Source: Bacteroides acidifaciens (GTDB lineage Bacteria > Bacteroidota > Bacteroidia > Bacteroidales > Bacteroidaceae). Taken from it: DNA of 64,000 bases. Both the position numbers and the translations under genes were made by a program. This document shows positions 25,654-32,419 of the stretch, one piece after another. The stretch lies in NCBI RefSeq assembly GCF_024623065.1, contig NZ_JANJZR010000016.1, forward strand, positions 1 through 64,000, written 5' to 3'. A model generated the notes under the pieces. That model searched no databases. It saw nothing but the letters and a program-made list of their open reading frames with translations, and was not told where the DNA came from. Within the stretch, counting starts at the first letter, position 1, and the number at the start of each line of letters is the position of its first letter.

Positions 25654-27288
25654 ATGAAAAATATAAGATTTGCAATAGTGATATTGTGTACTTTAGTTGG
25701 TACTACTGCCGTAAGTGCACAAAACTTATACGATGCTGCCCGGTTAATGGGAAATGACTTGAATGGAACCGCCCGGTTTGTCGGCATGGGAGGAGCCATG
25801 GGAGCATTGGGAGGTGATATCTCGACGATGGGCACCAATCCGGCAGGTATGGGTATTTATAGAAGCAATGATGTGATGACCACATTTGGCTTTAGTAATA
25901 TTGGGTTAAAGTCTAATACGAATGGTAGTAAGAATGAACTAGATAAGTTTAGAGGTTCATTTGATAATGTGGGATTTGTTATATCAAGTCGTATTGGACA
26001 TGAAACAGCTCTACGGTTTGTGAACTTTGGTTTTAATTACCGCAGGGTGAAGTCTTTTGATAAAAATATGGCAATGAATGGTTTGATGGAAGATATGGAA
26101 GGGCCACTGTCACAAAGTGATTTATTTGCTTCTTTGTCATACGGGCTTTCTGAGGACTATTTGAGTTCTAATGCTGCTTTTACTGACGGAGGGATAGATG
26201 CTGCACCATGGTTGGGAGCTATGGCTTTACGAACCAGAGTGATTGGATTGAATGATAGTGAGAATAATCAGTATGCTAGTAATGTAGGCTATAGAGTCGA
26301 TTCTGAAGGCAATATTATTTATTTGCCTGTAATGGGAGAATATACTTCTAGAGAAAAAGGCGGATTGCACTCTTATGACTTCAATGTTGCGTTCAATATT
26401 TATGACAGAGTTTATTTCGGTGCTACCATTGGAGCTTATAGCGTCGATTATTCTAGAAATTCTATTTATAGAGAAAGTTACCAGGGAGATGTTTCTAACT
26501 ATTCTTTAGAGAATTGGTTTGATACAAGTGGTACTGGATTTGATTTTAAGCTGGGAGTAATTGTACGTCCATTTGAGTCATCATCTTTTCGTATTGGGGC
26601 TGCGATACATACGCCTACTTGGTTTAATTTGGAAGACCGTACATCTGCTCTCTTAATTTCCGATATTGATATGAATAGTGATGGGATGATTGGTAAGGAT
26701 GAACTGTATGAATATGACACAATGGAATTCCCAGGTGAATCGAAAACAAAGTATCAGTTGGTGACTCCTTGGAAATACAATTTGAGTTTAGGATATACGA
26801 TTGGTCGTTCTGTTGCATTAGGGGCAGAATATGAGTATAGTGATTATTCTTCGGCTAAGTTGAAATATGACGATGGTATGCGGATGGAGGATGAAACATC
26901 GCAGATAAAAACAGGATTGAAAGGGGTACATACACTTCGTGTTGGAGCAGAGTTTAAACTGGCACCGGAGTTTGCTTTTCGTGTAGGTTATAATTATAGG
27001 ACAGCTGCCATGTATGATGATACATTTAAGAGAATAGCACTTAATAGTATTAGTACAAGTACTGAGTTTTCTAATCTGAAAGCAACTAATAATTATACTT
27101 TGGGATTTGGTTATAAAGGATCTGCTTTTTATGCAGATTTAGCCTATCAATTGAATACTTATAAAGAAGATTTCTATCCATTCTATAATGAAGTAGGAGA
27201 ACACTTTGAAACAATATTTGTGCCAAATGCTACCAAAGTAACTAATACCCGTCATCAGGTACTGCTAACTTTAGGTATGCGCTTCTAA
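25654..27288 (+). CDS. FadL/OmpP1-like outer-membrane transport protein
   Basis: 544 residues with a signal peptide (VSAQ|NLYDAARL). The N-terminal hatch-like segment, NDLNGTARFVGMGGAMGALGGDISTMGTNPAGMGIYRSND, is the hallmark of the Toluene_X/FadL-type barrels in Bacteroidota. Alternating amphipathic strands continue to LLTLGMRF, which ends in Phe as outer-membrane barrels do. FadL relatives move hydrophobic molecules across the outer membrane; the ligand here is unknown. It lies downstream of the secreted Trp/Gly/Ser-rich protein in a probable two-gene operon, followed by a terminator. Confidence 0.85.
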   Translation: MKNIRFAIVILCTLVGTTAVSAQNLYDAARLMGNDLNGTARFVGMGGAMGALGGDISTMGTNPAGMGIYRSNDVMTTFGFSNIGLKSNTNGSKNELDKFRGSFDNVGFVISSRIGHETALRFVNFGFNYRRVKSFDKNMAMNGLMEDMEGPLSQSDLFASLSYGLSEDYLSSNAAFTDGGIDAAPWLGAMALRTRVIGLNDSENNQYASNVGYRVDSEGNIIYLPVMGEYTSREKGGLHSYDFNVAFNIYDRVYFGATIGAYSVDYSRNSIYRESYQGDVSNYSLENWFDTSGTGFDFKLGVIVRPFESSSFRIGAAIHTPTWFNLEDRTSALLISDIDMNSDGMIGKDELYEYDTMEFPGESKTKYQLVTPWKYNLSLGYTIGRSVALGAEYEYSDYSSAKLKYDDGMRMEDETSQIKTGLKGVHTLRVGAEFKLAPEFAFRVGYNYRTAAMYDDTFKRIALNSISTSTEFSNLKATNNYTLGFGYKGSAFYADLAYQLNTYKEDFYPFYNEVGEHFETIFVPNATKVTNTRHQVLLTLGMRF

Positions 27289-27338
27289 TCTAATAAAGAG
27301 ACAGTTTTCAATTTCAATAATAACTTTTGTGTGTAAAA

Positions 27339-27385
27339 AATCCCTGGAATGCTGAGTGTCTACAGCGGTTCCGGGGATTTTTATT
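27339..27385. terminator. Bidirectional terminator between the barrel gene and the deaminase
   Basis: AATCCCTGGAA (27339-27349) pairs with TTCCGGGGATT (27369-27379), 11 bp with one G-U, flanked by an A run on the left and a T run on the right. It serves the convergent genes ending at 27288 and 27487. I see nothing in 27386-27486. Confidence 0.8.
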
Positions 27386-27486
27386 AGTATTGCTTTTTAT
27401 CTTTCAGTCTTATCAGAATAGTGGAGTTCGTTCGTCAATGATTTCGCGACCTGCGTACATTTATCTGGTAGTAGTCGCTTCGTCGG

Positions 27487-27957
27487 TCAATATTCTACTT
27501 TATCTTCTTTGGCCACCCAGGCTTTGAAGGCGGTAAGGGCTTCATTATGTAGTAAGATTTCGGAAGGCAGTTTTCTGTCTTCAGGTTTCAGTTCCAGTTC
27601 ATCATAGATAAAAGAGTCGTCAAAACCGATATTTTTGGCATCGGTCTTGTTGTTTCCATAGTACATCTTATCTAGGCGTGCCCAATAAATAGCACCCAGG
27701 CACATCGGACAAGGTTCGCAGGAAGTATAGATTTCGTATCCGCTAAGATTAAAAGTACCGAGTTTGGCAGCTGCGGCACGTATGGCGCTTACCTCGGCGT
27801 GAGCCGTAGGATCGCATGATGCAGTGACACGGTTAACTCCTGTTGCAACAATTTCTCCGTCTTTCGTGGCAATCACAGCACCGAAAGGACCTCCACCATT
27901 TTCAACATTCTCTTTTGAAAGCTCGATAGCTTTCCGCATCAATTCTTCTTTTGTCAT
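27487..27957 (-). CDS. Guanine deaminase / nucleoside deaminase of the CDA superfamily
   Basis: 156 residues, the same length as GuaD of Bacillus subtilis and similar in sequence. The zinc site is complete: HAEVSAIRAAAAKL supplies the His ligand and proton-shuttle Glu, and CEPCPMC supplies two Cys. The FGAVI and GYEIYTSCEPCPMCLGAIYWARLDKMYYG strands are typical, and the domain-swapped C-terminal tail is present (EALTAFKAWVAKED). It should deaminate guanine to xanthine in the cytosol; tRNA adenosine deaminase is less likely given the GuaD-like tail. It has its own promoter inside an unusual inverted repeat. Confidence 0.85.
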   Translation of the reverse strand: MTKEELMRKAIELSKENVENGGGPFGAVIATKDGEIVATGVNRVTASCDPTAHAEVSAIRAAAAKLGTFNLSGYEIYTSCEPCPMCLGAIYWARLDKMYYGNNKTDAKNIGFDDSFIYDELELKPEDRKLPSEILLHNEALTAFKAWVAKEDKVEY

Positions 27958-27968
27958 AGCGCAAAAAA

Positions 27969-28028
27969 TATATTGTTAGTTTGATTCTAATCTCATGTTC
28001 TACAAAGATAGAAAAAACTAACAATATA
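27969..28028 (-). promoter_or_regulatory. guaD-type promoter flanked by a perfect 14-bp inverted repeat
   Basis: TATCTTTG lies at 28003-28010 on the minus strand. TATATTGTTAGTTT (27969-27982) and its exact complement AAACTAACAATATA (28015-28028) flank it. One arm sits between the -33 and -7 positions, the other in the leader just before the start codon. It could be a split operator or a structure in read-through RNA from the upstream operon. Confidence 0.6.
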
Positions 28029-28048
28029 CAAGGGCGTGCTTCTGACAA

Positions 28049-28951
28049 TTACCAGTACCAGCAGATACCGAAAGAGAACGGATAAAGTTCGGGACCTTTG
28101 TCCTTTTCAAAAAATCCGTAGGTGGAGTAACGCATATAAACTCCTAAATCGGCATAACCGACTTGTGCCAATACATTGAATCCCAATGGTCGTGCGTTCA
28201 GTCCCTTGTCGAAAGTCTTTTTGACGCCGTTTGCTTTTCCTTTCGATTTTACTCCGTGACGAATCTCCGCTTCGGGGCCAACTGCGAAGAACAACGGTCC
28301 TCCATTGTTGATTTTCGTCTGCCATTCGATAGAAAGAGGAATGCGGAAATAGAAATAGCGCAAACGGCTTTTGCTATATGTGACCGGTTCTTCAGCCGCT
28401 TCAGCAGGATAGATTTGAGTGATACCGTCTATCTTGCGGAAAGCATGGTTGTCTTCCAAGCGGATGCTGCGGTAACCCCATCCCAATCCGATGGTAACTC
28501 CCCAGTTGTAGGTTGGGGCAAAGGCATGATAGCCGGTGAACAGATTGCCGCCTATTTCCCAGGAGTGGGCAGTGTTCAGGTTGATGCGGTTGGAAGGACT
28601 GAAAGAAGCAAAGCCGTTCGACAGTTGCGTATAGCCCATATAAAGTCCTCCGGCGTGAGGTTCGAAACGGTATTTCTTTTTGTTGTGTTTAGCGAAAGGA
28701 AGTGCATCGAGTACCGTGCGGCTTTCCATACTCCGTCCGTTTAGATAGACACCTTCAAAGATTTTTGTGTTGGCGATGGTATCGCCTTCTGAAATGCTTT
28801 CGTAGAGTTTCACCTTTATTTGGTCGTTCTGCTCTTTGATAACTATTTTTCTCCCGTTGAGATAGAGAGTCGTGTCTTGGGCGAGATTCTCATTTTGCGC
28901 CATAAGGCCCATTGGGGCGATTATGCACAGTAGTAATAATAACTGTTTCAT
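28049..28951 (-). CDS. Outer-membrane beta-barrel protein, unknown function
   Basis: 300 residues with a signal peptide (GLMAQ|NENLA). An N-terminal region (about 20-85) is a small beta-rich plug or linker with LYLNGRKIVIKEQNDQIKVKLYE. From about residue 92 on, amphipathic strands form an OmpA/porin-type barrel (RFEPHAGGLYMGYTQLSNGF, WGVTIGLGWGYRSIRLEDN, YFYFRIPLSIEWQTKI) ending in the aromatic FGICWYW. It is the last gene of the operon led by the ECF sigma factor at 30355, so its expression is probably under that sigma or co-regulated with it. Function unknown. Confidence 0.75.
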   Translation of the reverse strand: MKQLLLLLCIIAPMGLMAQNENLAQDTTLYLNGRKIVIKEQNDQIKVKLYESISEGDTIANTKIFEGVYLNGRSMESRTVLDALPFAKHNKKKYRFEPHAGGLYMGYTQLSNGFASFSPSNRINLNTAHSWEIGGNLFTGYHAFAPTYNWGVTIGLGWGYRSIRLEDNHAFRKIDGITQIYPAEAAEEPVTYSKSRLRYFYFRIPLSIEWQTKINNGGPLFFAVGPEAEIRHGVKSKGKANGVKKTFDKGLNARPLGFNVLAQVGYADLGVYMRYSTYGFFEKDKGPELYPFSFGICWYW

Positions 28952-28972
28952 GGATATTTTTTTTATGTGTTC

Positions 28973-29425
28973 TTATTCTTTTTTCATAAATAGCATGGTA
29001 ACTAAGTCGTCGGCATCCAACTCTCCTTCGATATAAATAAGGGTGGCAGCACCTTTCTTTCCCGTTTTGAAGAGAATGAACCGGTTGACGTCCTCCTTGA
29101 GTTGCGGTAGTTGGTAATAGCCCGACCGGATTTGTCCACTGGAGACAACCTCTTTCACTTTCTTGGCCTTCTTCTTGTCGGTTTCAAGAGAGCGTAGGAT
29201 AGTAGGCATTGCCTCTTCTGCATCCTTGAATATAAGACTTTTGTAGAGATTCATCCGGTAGGCGTCCAGCACTTCTTTGGACAACTCTACCATAGTCACT
29301 CCTTTCTGCTTTCCGTATTTCTGAAAGACGGCAGCAATCTGTAGTCCTTGCTGGGCAGTCGCACGGGCGGTAAAGGTAAGCAGCAGGACAAACAGGACGG
29401 TGGTACGAATGGGGTTATTCATCAT
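28973..29425 (-). CDS. Secreted small protein of the sigma/anti-sigma operon (DUF4252/DUF6108-like)
   Basis: From Met at 29425 (MMNNPIRTTVLF) this gives 150 residues. The tracked start at 29485 would overlap the anti-sigma gene by 35 bases and lacks a signal peptide, so I reject it. The signal peptide ends near ATAQ|QGLQI. The mature part, FQKYGKQKGVTMVELSKEVLDAYRMNLYKSL and a C-terminal LIYIEGELDADDLVTMLF, resembles the small secreted proteins found beside ECF sigma genes in Bacteroides. I am unsure which DUF number applies. Role unknown; it sits between the anti-sigma gene and the barrel gene. Confidence 0.65.
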   Translation of the reverse strand: MMNNPIRTTVLFVLLLTFTARATAQQGLQIAAVFQKYGKQKGVTMVELSKEVLDAYRMNLYKSLIFKDAEEAMPTILRSLETDKKKAKKVKEVVSSGQIRSGYYQLPQLKEDVNRFILFKTGKKGAATLIYIEGELDADDLVTMLFMKKE

Positions 29426-29450
29426 ATTCTTATGTTGTTTTTTTATATTA

Positions 29451-29837
29451 TTACTCAAATAAAGTGACGAACACATCTTCTTCACTGAAACTGACGTTGT
29501 GGAAAGCGGCTTTCGCTTGTTCGCGGACTAAAGCGGCATCTGTATATTGTTTGCCGTCGATAACGACATAACTTGACACCGAAGGAGACAGATGACGATA
29601 AACGTTTGATACACCGATTGTCAGTAAGAAAGTGGCTGCCACTGCGCCTAAACTGTAAGTCAGATAATACCTGAACGGTTTTCGTCTTTTACCCAAGAAG
29701 GCAAACATCGGACGGTACACCTCAAGGTGTTCCGGCACAAGCCCTTTGGCAAAGAAACGGCGCAGTTGGCGCTCTTCCTCGCAAGTGGTTTCACCTTCAA
29801 AATATTTGTTCAGCAATTCTTCTATATTGTTCTTCAT
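29451..29837 (-). CDS. Putative anti-sigma factor, single-pass membrane protein
   Basis: 128 residues. The first 50 or so form an anti-sigma-like cytoplasmic head (IEELLNKYFEGETTCEEERQLRRFFA), followed by one transmembrane helix (about 57-78, YYLTYSLGAVAATFLLTIGVSNVY) and a short periplasmic tail. No zinc-binding HxxxCxxC motif is visible, so it belongs to the non-ZAS type typical of Bacteroides. Its ATG overlaps the stop of the sigma gene by four bases (ATGA), implying coupled translation and a matched pair. Confidence 0.75.
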   Translation of the reverse strand: MKNNIEELLNKYFEGETTCEEERQLRRFFAKGLVPEHLEVYRPMFAFLGKRRKPFRYYLTYSLGAVAATFLLTIGVSNVYRHLSPSVSSYVVIDGKQYTDAALVREQAKAAFHNVSFSEEDVFVTLFE

Positions 29838-30355
29838 ACATCATTCCTCCTTTTTCGTTCTTGTATGGCGTGCAAATAGATATCTCTCACTTTCTTGCGT
29901 GCTCTCGAAAGATTGCTGCGGATAGCTTCCGCATTGCATCCGGTTATCTCCGCAATTTCTTCCGTTTCGTACTCTTCGATGTCTTTCATGCGGATAATCA
30001 TCCGTTGCAGGGTGGGCAAGGAGTTGATAATCTCTTGCATCAGTTTGCAGGCATCCTTTTCTTCGAGCAGCCGTTCGGGTGTCCCTGTCGTTGCTGTCGT
30101 CTGTATCTGTTCGAGCGGTATCGCATCCGGACGCCTCGAGCGCCACATATCCATGCAAAGATGATGTGTCATCGTCATGGCTACAGCTTCCACGCTTCGG
30201 TATTCATCGAGTTTGTGGCGCTGGTTCCATAACTTCAGCATGACCTCTTGCACGGCATCTTCGGCATCCGAAGAATCCTCGGTCAATCTTCGGGCATAGT
30301 TCAATAGCTTGTCGCGAAGAGGCAGGACGGTTATTTTAAATTGTTTGAGTTCCAT
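29834..30355 (-). CDS. ECF-type RNA polymerase sigma factor
   Basis: 173 residues with Sigma70 region 2 (LRDKLLNYARRLTEDSSDAEDAVQEVMLKLWNQRHKLDEY) and region 4 (LPTLQRMIIRMKDIEEYETEEIAEITGCNAEAIRSNLSRARKKV). It directs RNA polymerase to promoters under an envelope or extracytoplasmic signal. It leads a four-gene minus-strand operon: sigma, anti-sigma, small secreted protein and beta-barrel. There is no FecR and no SusC/D beside it, so it is not the usual TonB trans-envelope sigma system. The signal is unknown. Confidence 0.92.
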   Translation of the reverse strand: MELKQFKITVLPLRDKLLNYARRLTEDSSDAEDAVQEVMLKLWNQRHKLDEYRSVEAVAMTMTHHLCMDMWRSRRPDAIPLEQIQTTATTGTPERLLEEKDACKLMQEIINSLPTLQRMIIRMKDIEEYETEEIAEITGCNAEAIRSNLSRARKKVRDIYLHAIQERKRRNDV

Positions 30356-30423
30356 TTACACAGATAAGACGGTGGAAAGAAGAAAAACGTGACATCGGGA
30401 AGATATTTTTTTCTGTCTGTACG

Positions 30424-30472
30424 AAAAAAAGTGCCGGCAAATTGCTGTATCATGCAAACTGGCCGGCACTTT
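30424..30472 (-). terminator. Terminator of the oxidoreductase gene
   Basis: AAAGTGCCGGC (30428-30438) pairs with GCCGGCACTTT (30462-30472), 11 bp, 23-base loop. The A run on the left becomes a U run in the minus-strand RNA, so this ends the oxidoreductase transcript, 34 bases after its stop. Confidence 0.85.
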
Positions 30473-30505
30473 CCGTATCTTGATAAAGATTGGAAGGAGA
30501 CTTTT

Positions 30506-31492
30506 TCAGAGTTTTCCGAGGATTTTGTCCATTACCCAATTAGTCAACGTTGCGCTTTCGCCATCGCAAGAGCAAACCGACTTACCCAATAAGTGGTCTA
30601 CTACTGCTTGGATAAGAGGTTGTTGCACGTGTTCCGGGTTGCCGATACAGATTTCTTCCCGTCCTTTCTCGGTATGCAGTCCGATAGGTTCGTATGTAAA
30701 GACAGAGAAGCAAATCATTCCTTTGTCACCGATAATCTCTATGCGGTCTTCGCGGGCAGAATCATGGGCTACGAAGCACCAGGAACCACTACCCACCAAT
30801 CCGTTGTCAAATTGGAAACAGGCGCTTAATGTATCTTCGGCAGGATAAAGCCTGCCGCGATTACTCTTGTAGCCGCTTGCTTCGAGGATGCAACCGAACA
30901 TATCTTGCAACAAATCAATTTGATGCGGAGCAAGGTCGTAGAAGTAACCGCCTCCGGCAATATCAGCCTGCACACGCCAGGGAAGATTTTCGCGATTGTA
31001 ATCCAGATCGCGTGGCGGCTGGGCAAAACGAATCTGTACATTGATAACGTTGCCGATCGTCCCGTTCTCTACTAATTCCTTTACTTTCTGGAAATAGGGA
31101 AGATAACGTCGGTAGTATGCTACGAAACAGGGAACCCCCGTTTCATTGGATATGCGGTTGATTCGGGTACATTCTTCATACGTCACAGCCATTGGCTTCT
31201 CAATATAGGCCGGTTTGCCTGCTTTCATGGACATAATGGCATACGTAGCGTGTGAAGAAGGAGGAGTGGCGATATAGACAGCGTTTACTTCCGGATCATC
31301 TATCAGCTCCTGTGCATCGTCATACCATTTCTTGATACCTCTTTCTTTGGCATAAGCTTTTGCTTTCGCACCGTCACGGCTCATCACTGCCACGACTTCC
31401 GAATGTTCTACTTTCTGGAAAGCGGGACCACTTTTCGTCTTGGTTACTTCTCCGCAACCGATGAAGCCCCATTTGATAATCTTTTCACTCAT
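30506..31492 (-). CDS. Gfo/Idh/MocA-family NAD(P)-dependent oxidoreductase
   Basis: 328 residues. The N-terminal Rossmann fold starts KWGFIGCGEVTKTKSGPAFQ (the GxGxx[GA] dinucleotide site), with VNAVYIATPPSSHATYAI and the EKPMA catalytic Lys motif (AYIEKPMAV). The C-terminal GFO_IDH_MocA_C sheet contains GGGYFYDLAPHQIDLLQDMFG, whose H-x2-D-like pair is usual in the active site. Members oxidise or reduce sugars, sugar acids or inositols; the substrate cannot be read. It is monocistronic with its own TATCTTTG promoter at 31530-31537 and terminator. Confidence 0.88.
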   Translation of the reverse strand: MSEKIIKWGFIGCGEVTKTKSGPAFQKVEHSEVVAVMSRDGAKAKAYAKERGIKKWYDDAQELIDDPEVNAVYIATPPSSHATYAIMSMKAGKPAYIEKPMAVTYEECTRINRISNETGVPCFVAYYRRYLPYFQKVKELVENGTIGNVINVQIRFAQPPRDLDYNRENLPWRVQADIAGGGYFYDLAPHQIDLLQDMFGCILEASGYKSNRGRLYPAEDTLSACFQFDNGLVGSGSWCFVAHDSAREDRIEIIGDKGMICFSVFTYEPIGLHTEKGREEICIGNPEHVQQPLIQAVVDHLLGKSVCSCDGESATLTNWVMDKILGKL

Positions 31493-31529
31493 AATGTTAT
31501 TACCTATTGTGCCTGTTTTATACGAACCC

Positions 31530-31537
31530 CAAAGATA
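31530..31537 (-). promoter_or_regulatory. -7 box of the oxidoreductase gene
   Basis: TATCTTTG on the minus strand, 38 bases before the start codon; a perfect TAnnTTTG match. It also marks the end of the preceding porin/SBP operon. Confidence 0.55.
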
Positions 31538-31562
31538 AAGCTATTTTTTGTTAAGAGCAACT

Positions 31563-32402
31563 TTATCGGGTATAGTATTTTTTATAAAGCTTTCGGTATT
31601 CCTTTTCCTGTTGGAATCTATCCAGCCATGTATTCAGACTATCGAGTAAGATAGGTGATTGTTTGCTGACTGCCCATGAGTAGAACTGCGTAAAGCTGAT
31701 TGCGGTATTGATGTCTATCTGTGGCAAAGAGTCCGCGACTGCCCGTGCGATACTTTCATCACAAACAGCATAGTCGATATCTCCGTGAGCTACCAATGAA
31801 ATCAATTGTTCGGGGCCGTATTTCTCTATTTCCTTTATGTAGATAGTGTCACCGATTTCATTTCCCAGATTCCGGATACGCAAAATGGAAGGGGAGCCTT
31901 TCACGACATGAAGCGTACGCTGTGCCAGGTCCAGTTGGCTGCGGATATAAAGTGAGTCGCTTTCTTCAGTTTCTTTCCGTTGCACCAACACTTGTTTGTT
32001 GAGTACGATAGGCGTGGTGAGAAGCAGGGAGTCTTTGAGTTCACTGGTGGCTAATATGCCGAAAGCGATGACATCGAAACGTCCATCCGCCAGTCCTTTC
32101 AACCGTTCTTCAAAACTCATGAAAGGCATTATCTCGGCTTTCAGCCCTTTGTCGCGGGCAAAGGCTTCTATCAGTTCATAATGGAAACCGGAAATAGTGT
32201 CGCCGTCTACATAGAAACTGGTGGAATTGTATTCGGTTGCTACACGTAATATCCCTTCTTTGGCAATGGCTGCGTAGTCACGCGGGTGTCCCAACGGCTT
32301 TTCCTGTTTTCTATTGCATTGGCGGACAGAAAAGAGAATGGCCAGTACAATAACGACAGGTACTAAATATCTGAACAGTCTCAGTTTGGGGCGTGTCTCC
32401 AT
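31563..32402 (-). CDS. Membrane-anchored solute-binding-protein-like protein (SBP_bac_3 / MltF N-domain type)
   Basis: 279 residues. One N-terminal helix (about 10-27) anchors a periplasmic type-II binding fold of family 3 (about 45-275): LRVATEYNSTSFYVDGDTISGFHYELIEAFARDKGLKAEIMPFMSFEERLKGLADGRFDVIAFGILATSEL, then the hinge strands RTLHVVKGSPSILRIRNL and DIDYAVCDESIARAV. The nearest recalled relative is the regulatory domain of lytic transglycosylase MltF, but the SLT catalytic domain is absent. No ABC permease or ATPase is nearby, so it may sense amino acids or muropeptides instead of feeding a transporter. The upstream porin gene ends 17 bases away. Confidence 0.75.
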   Translation of the reverse strand: METRPKLRLFRYLVPVVIVLAILFSVRQCNRKQEKPLGHPRDYAAIAKEGILRVATEYNSTSFYVDGDTISGFHYELIEAFARDKGLKAEIMPFMSFEERLKGLADGRFDVIAFGILATSELKDSLLLTTPIVLNKQVLVQRKETEESDSLYIRSQLDLAQRTLHVVKGSPSILRIRNLGNEIGDTIYIKEIEKYGPEQLISLVAHGDIDYAVCDESIARAVADSLPQIDINTAISFTQFYSWAVSKQSPILLDSLNTWLDRFQQEKEYRKLYKKYYTR

Positions 32403-32419
32403 AAGCCGTAGTTTTTTTG

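Noticed and set aside
29426-29485. Twenty-codon extension of the small secreted protein gene
   Set aside because: It overlaps the anti-sigma gene and masks the signal peptide beginning MMNNPIR.
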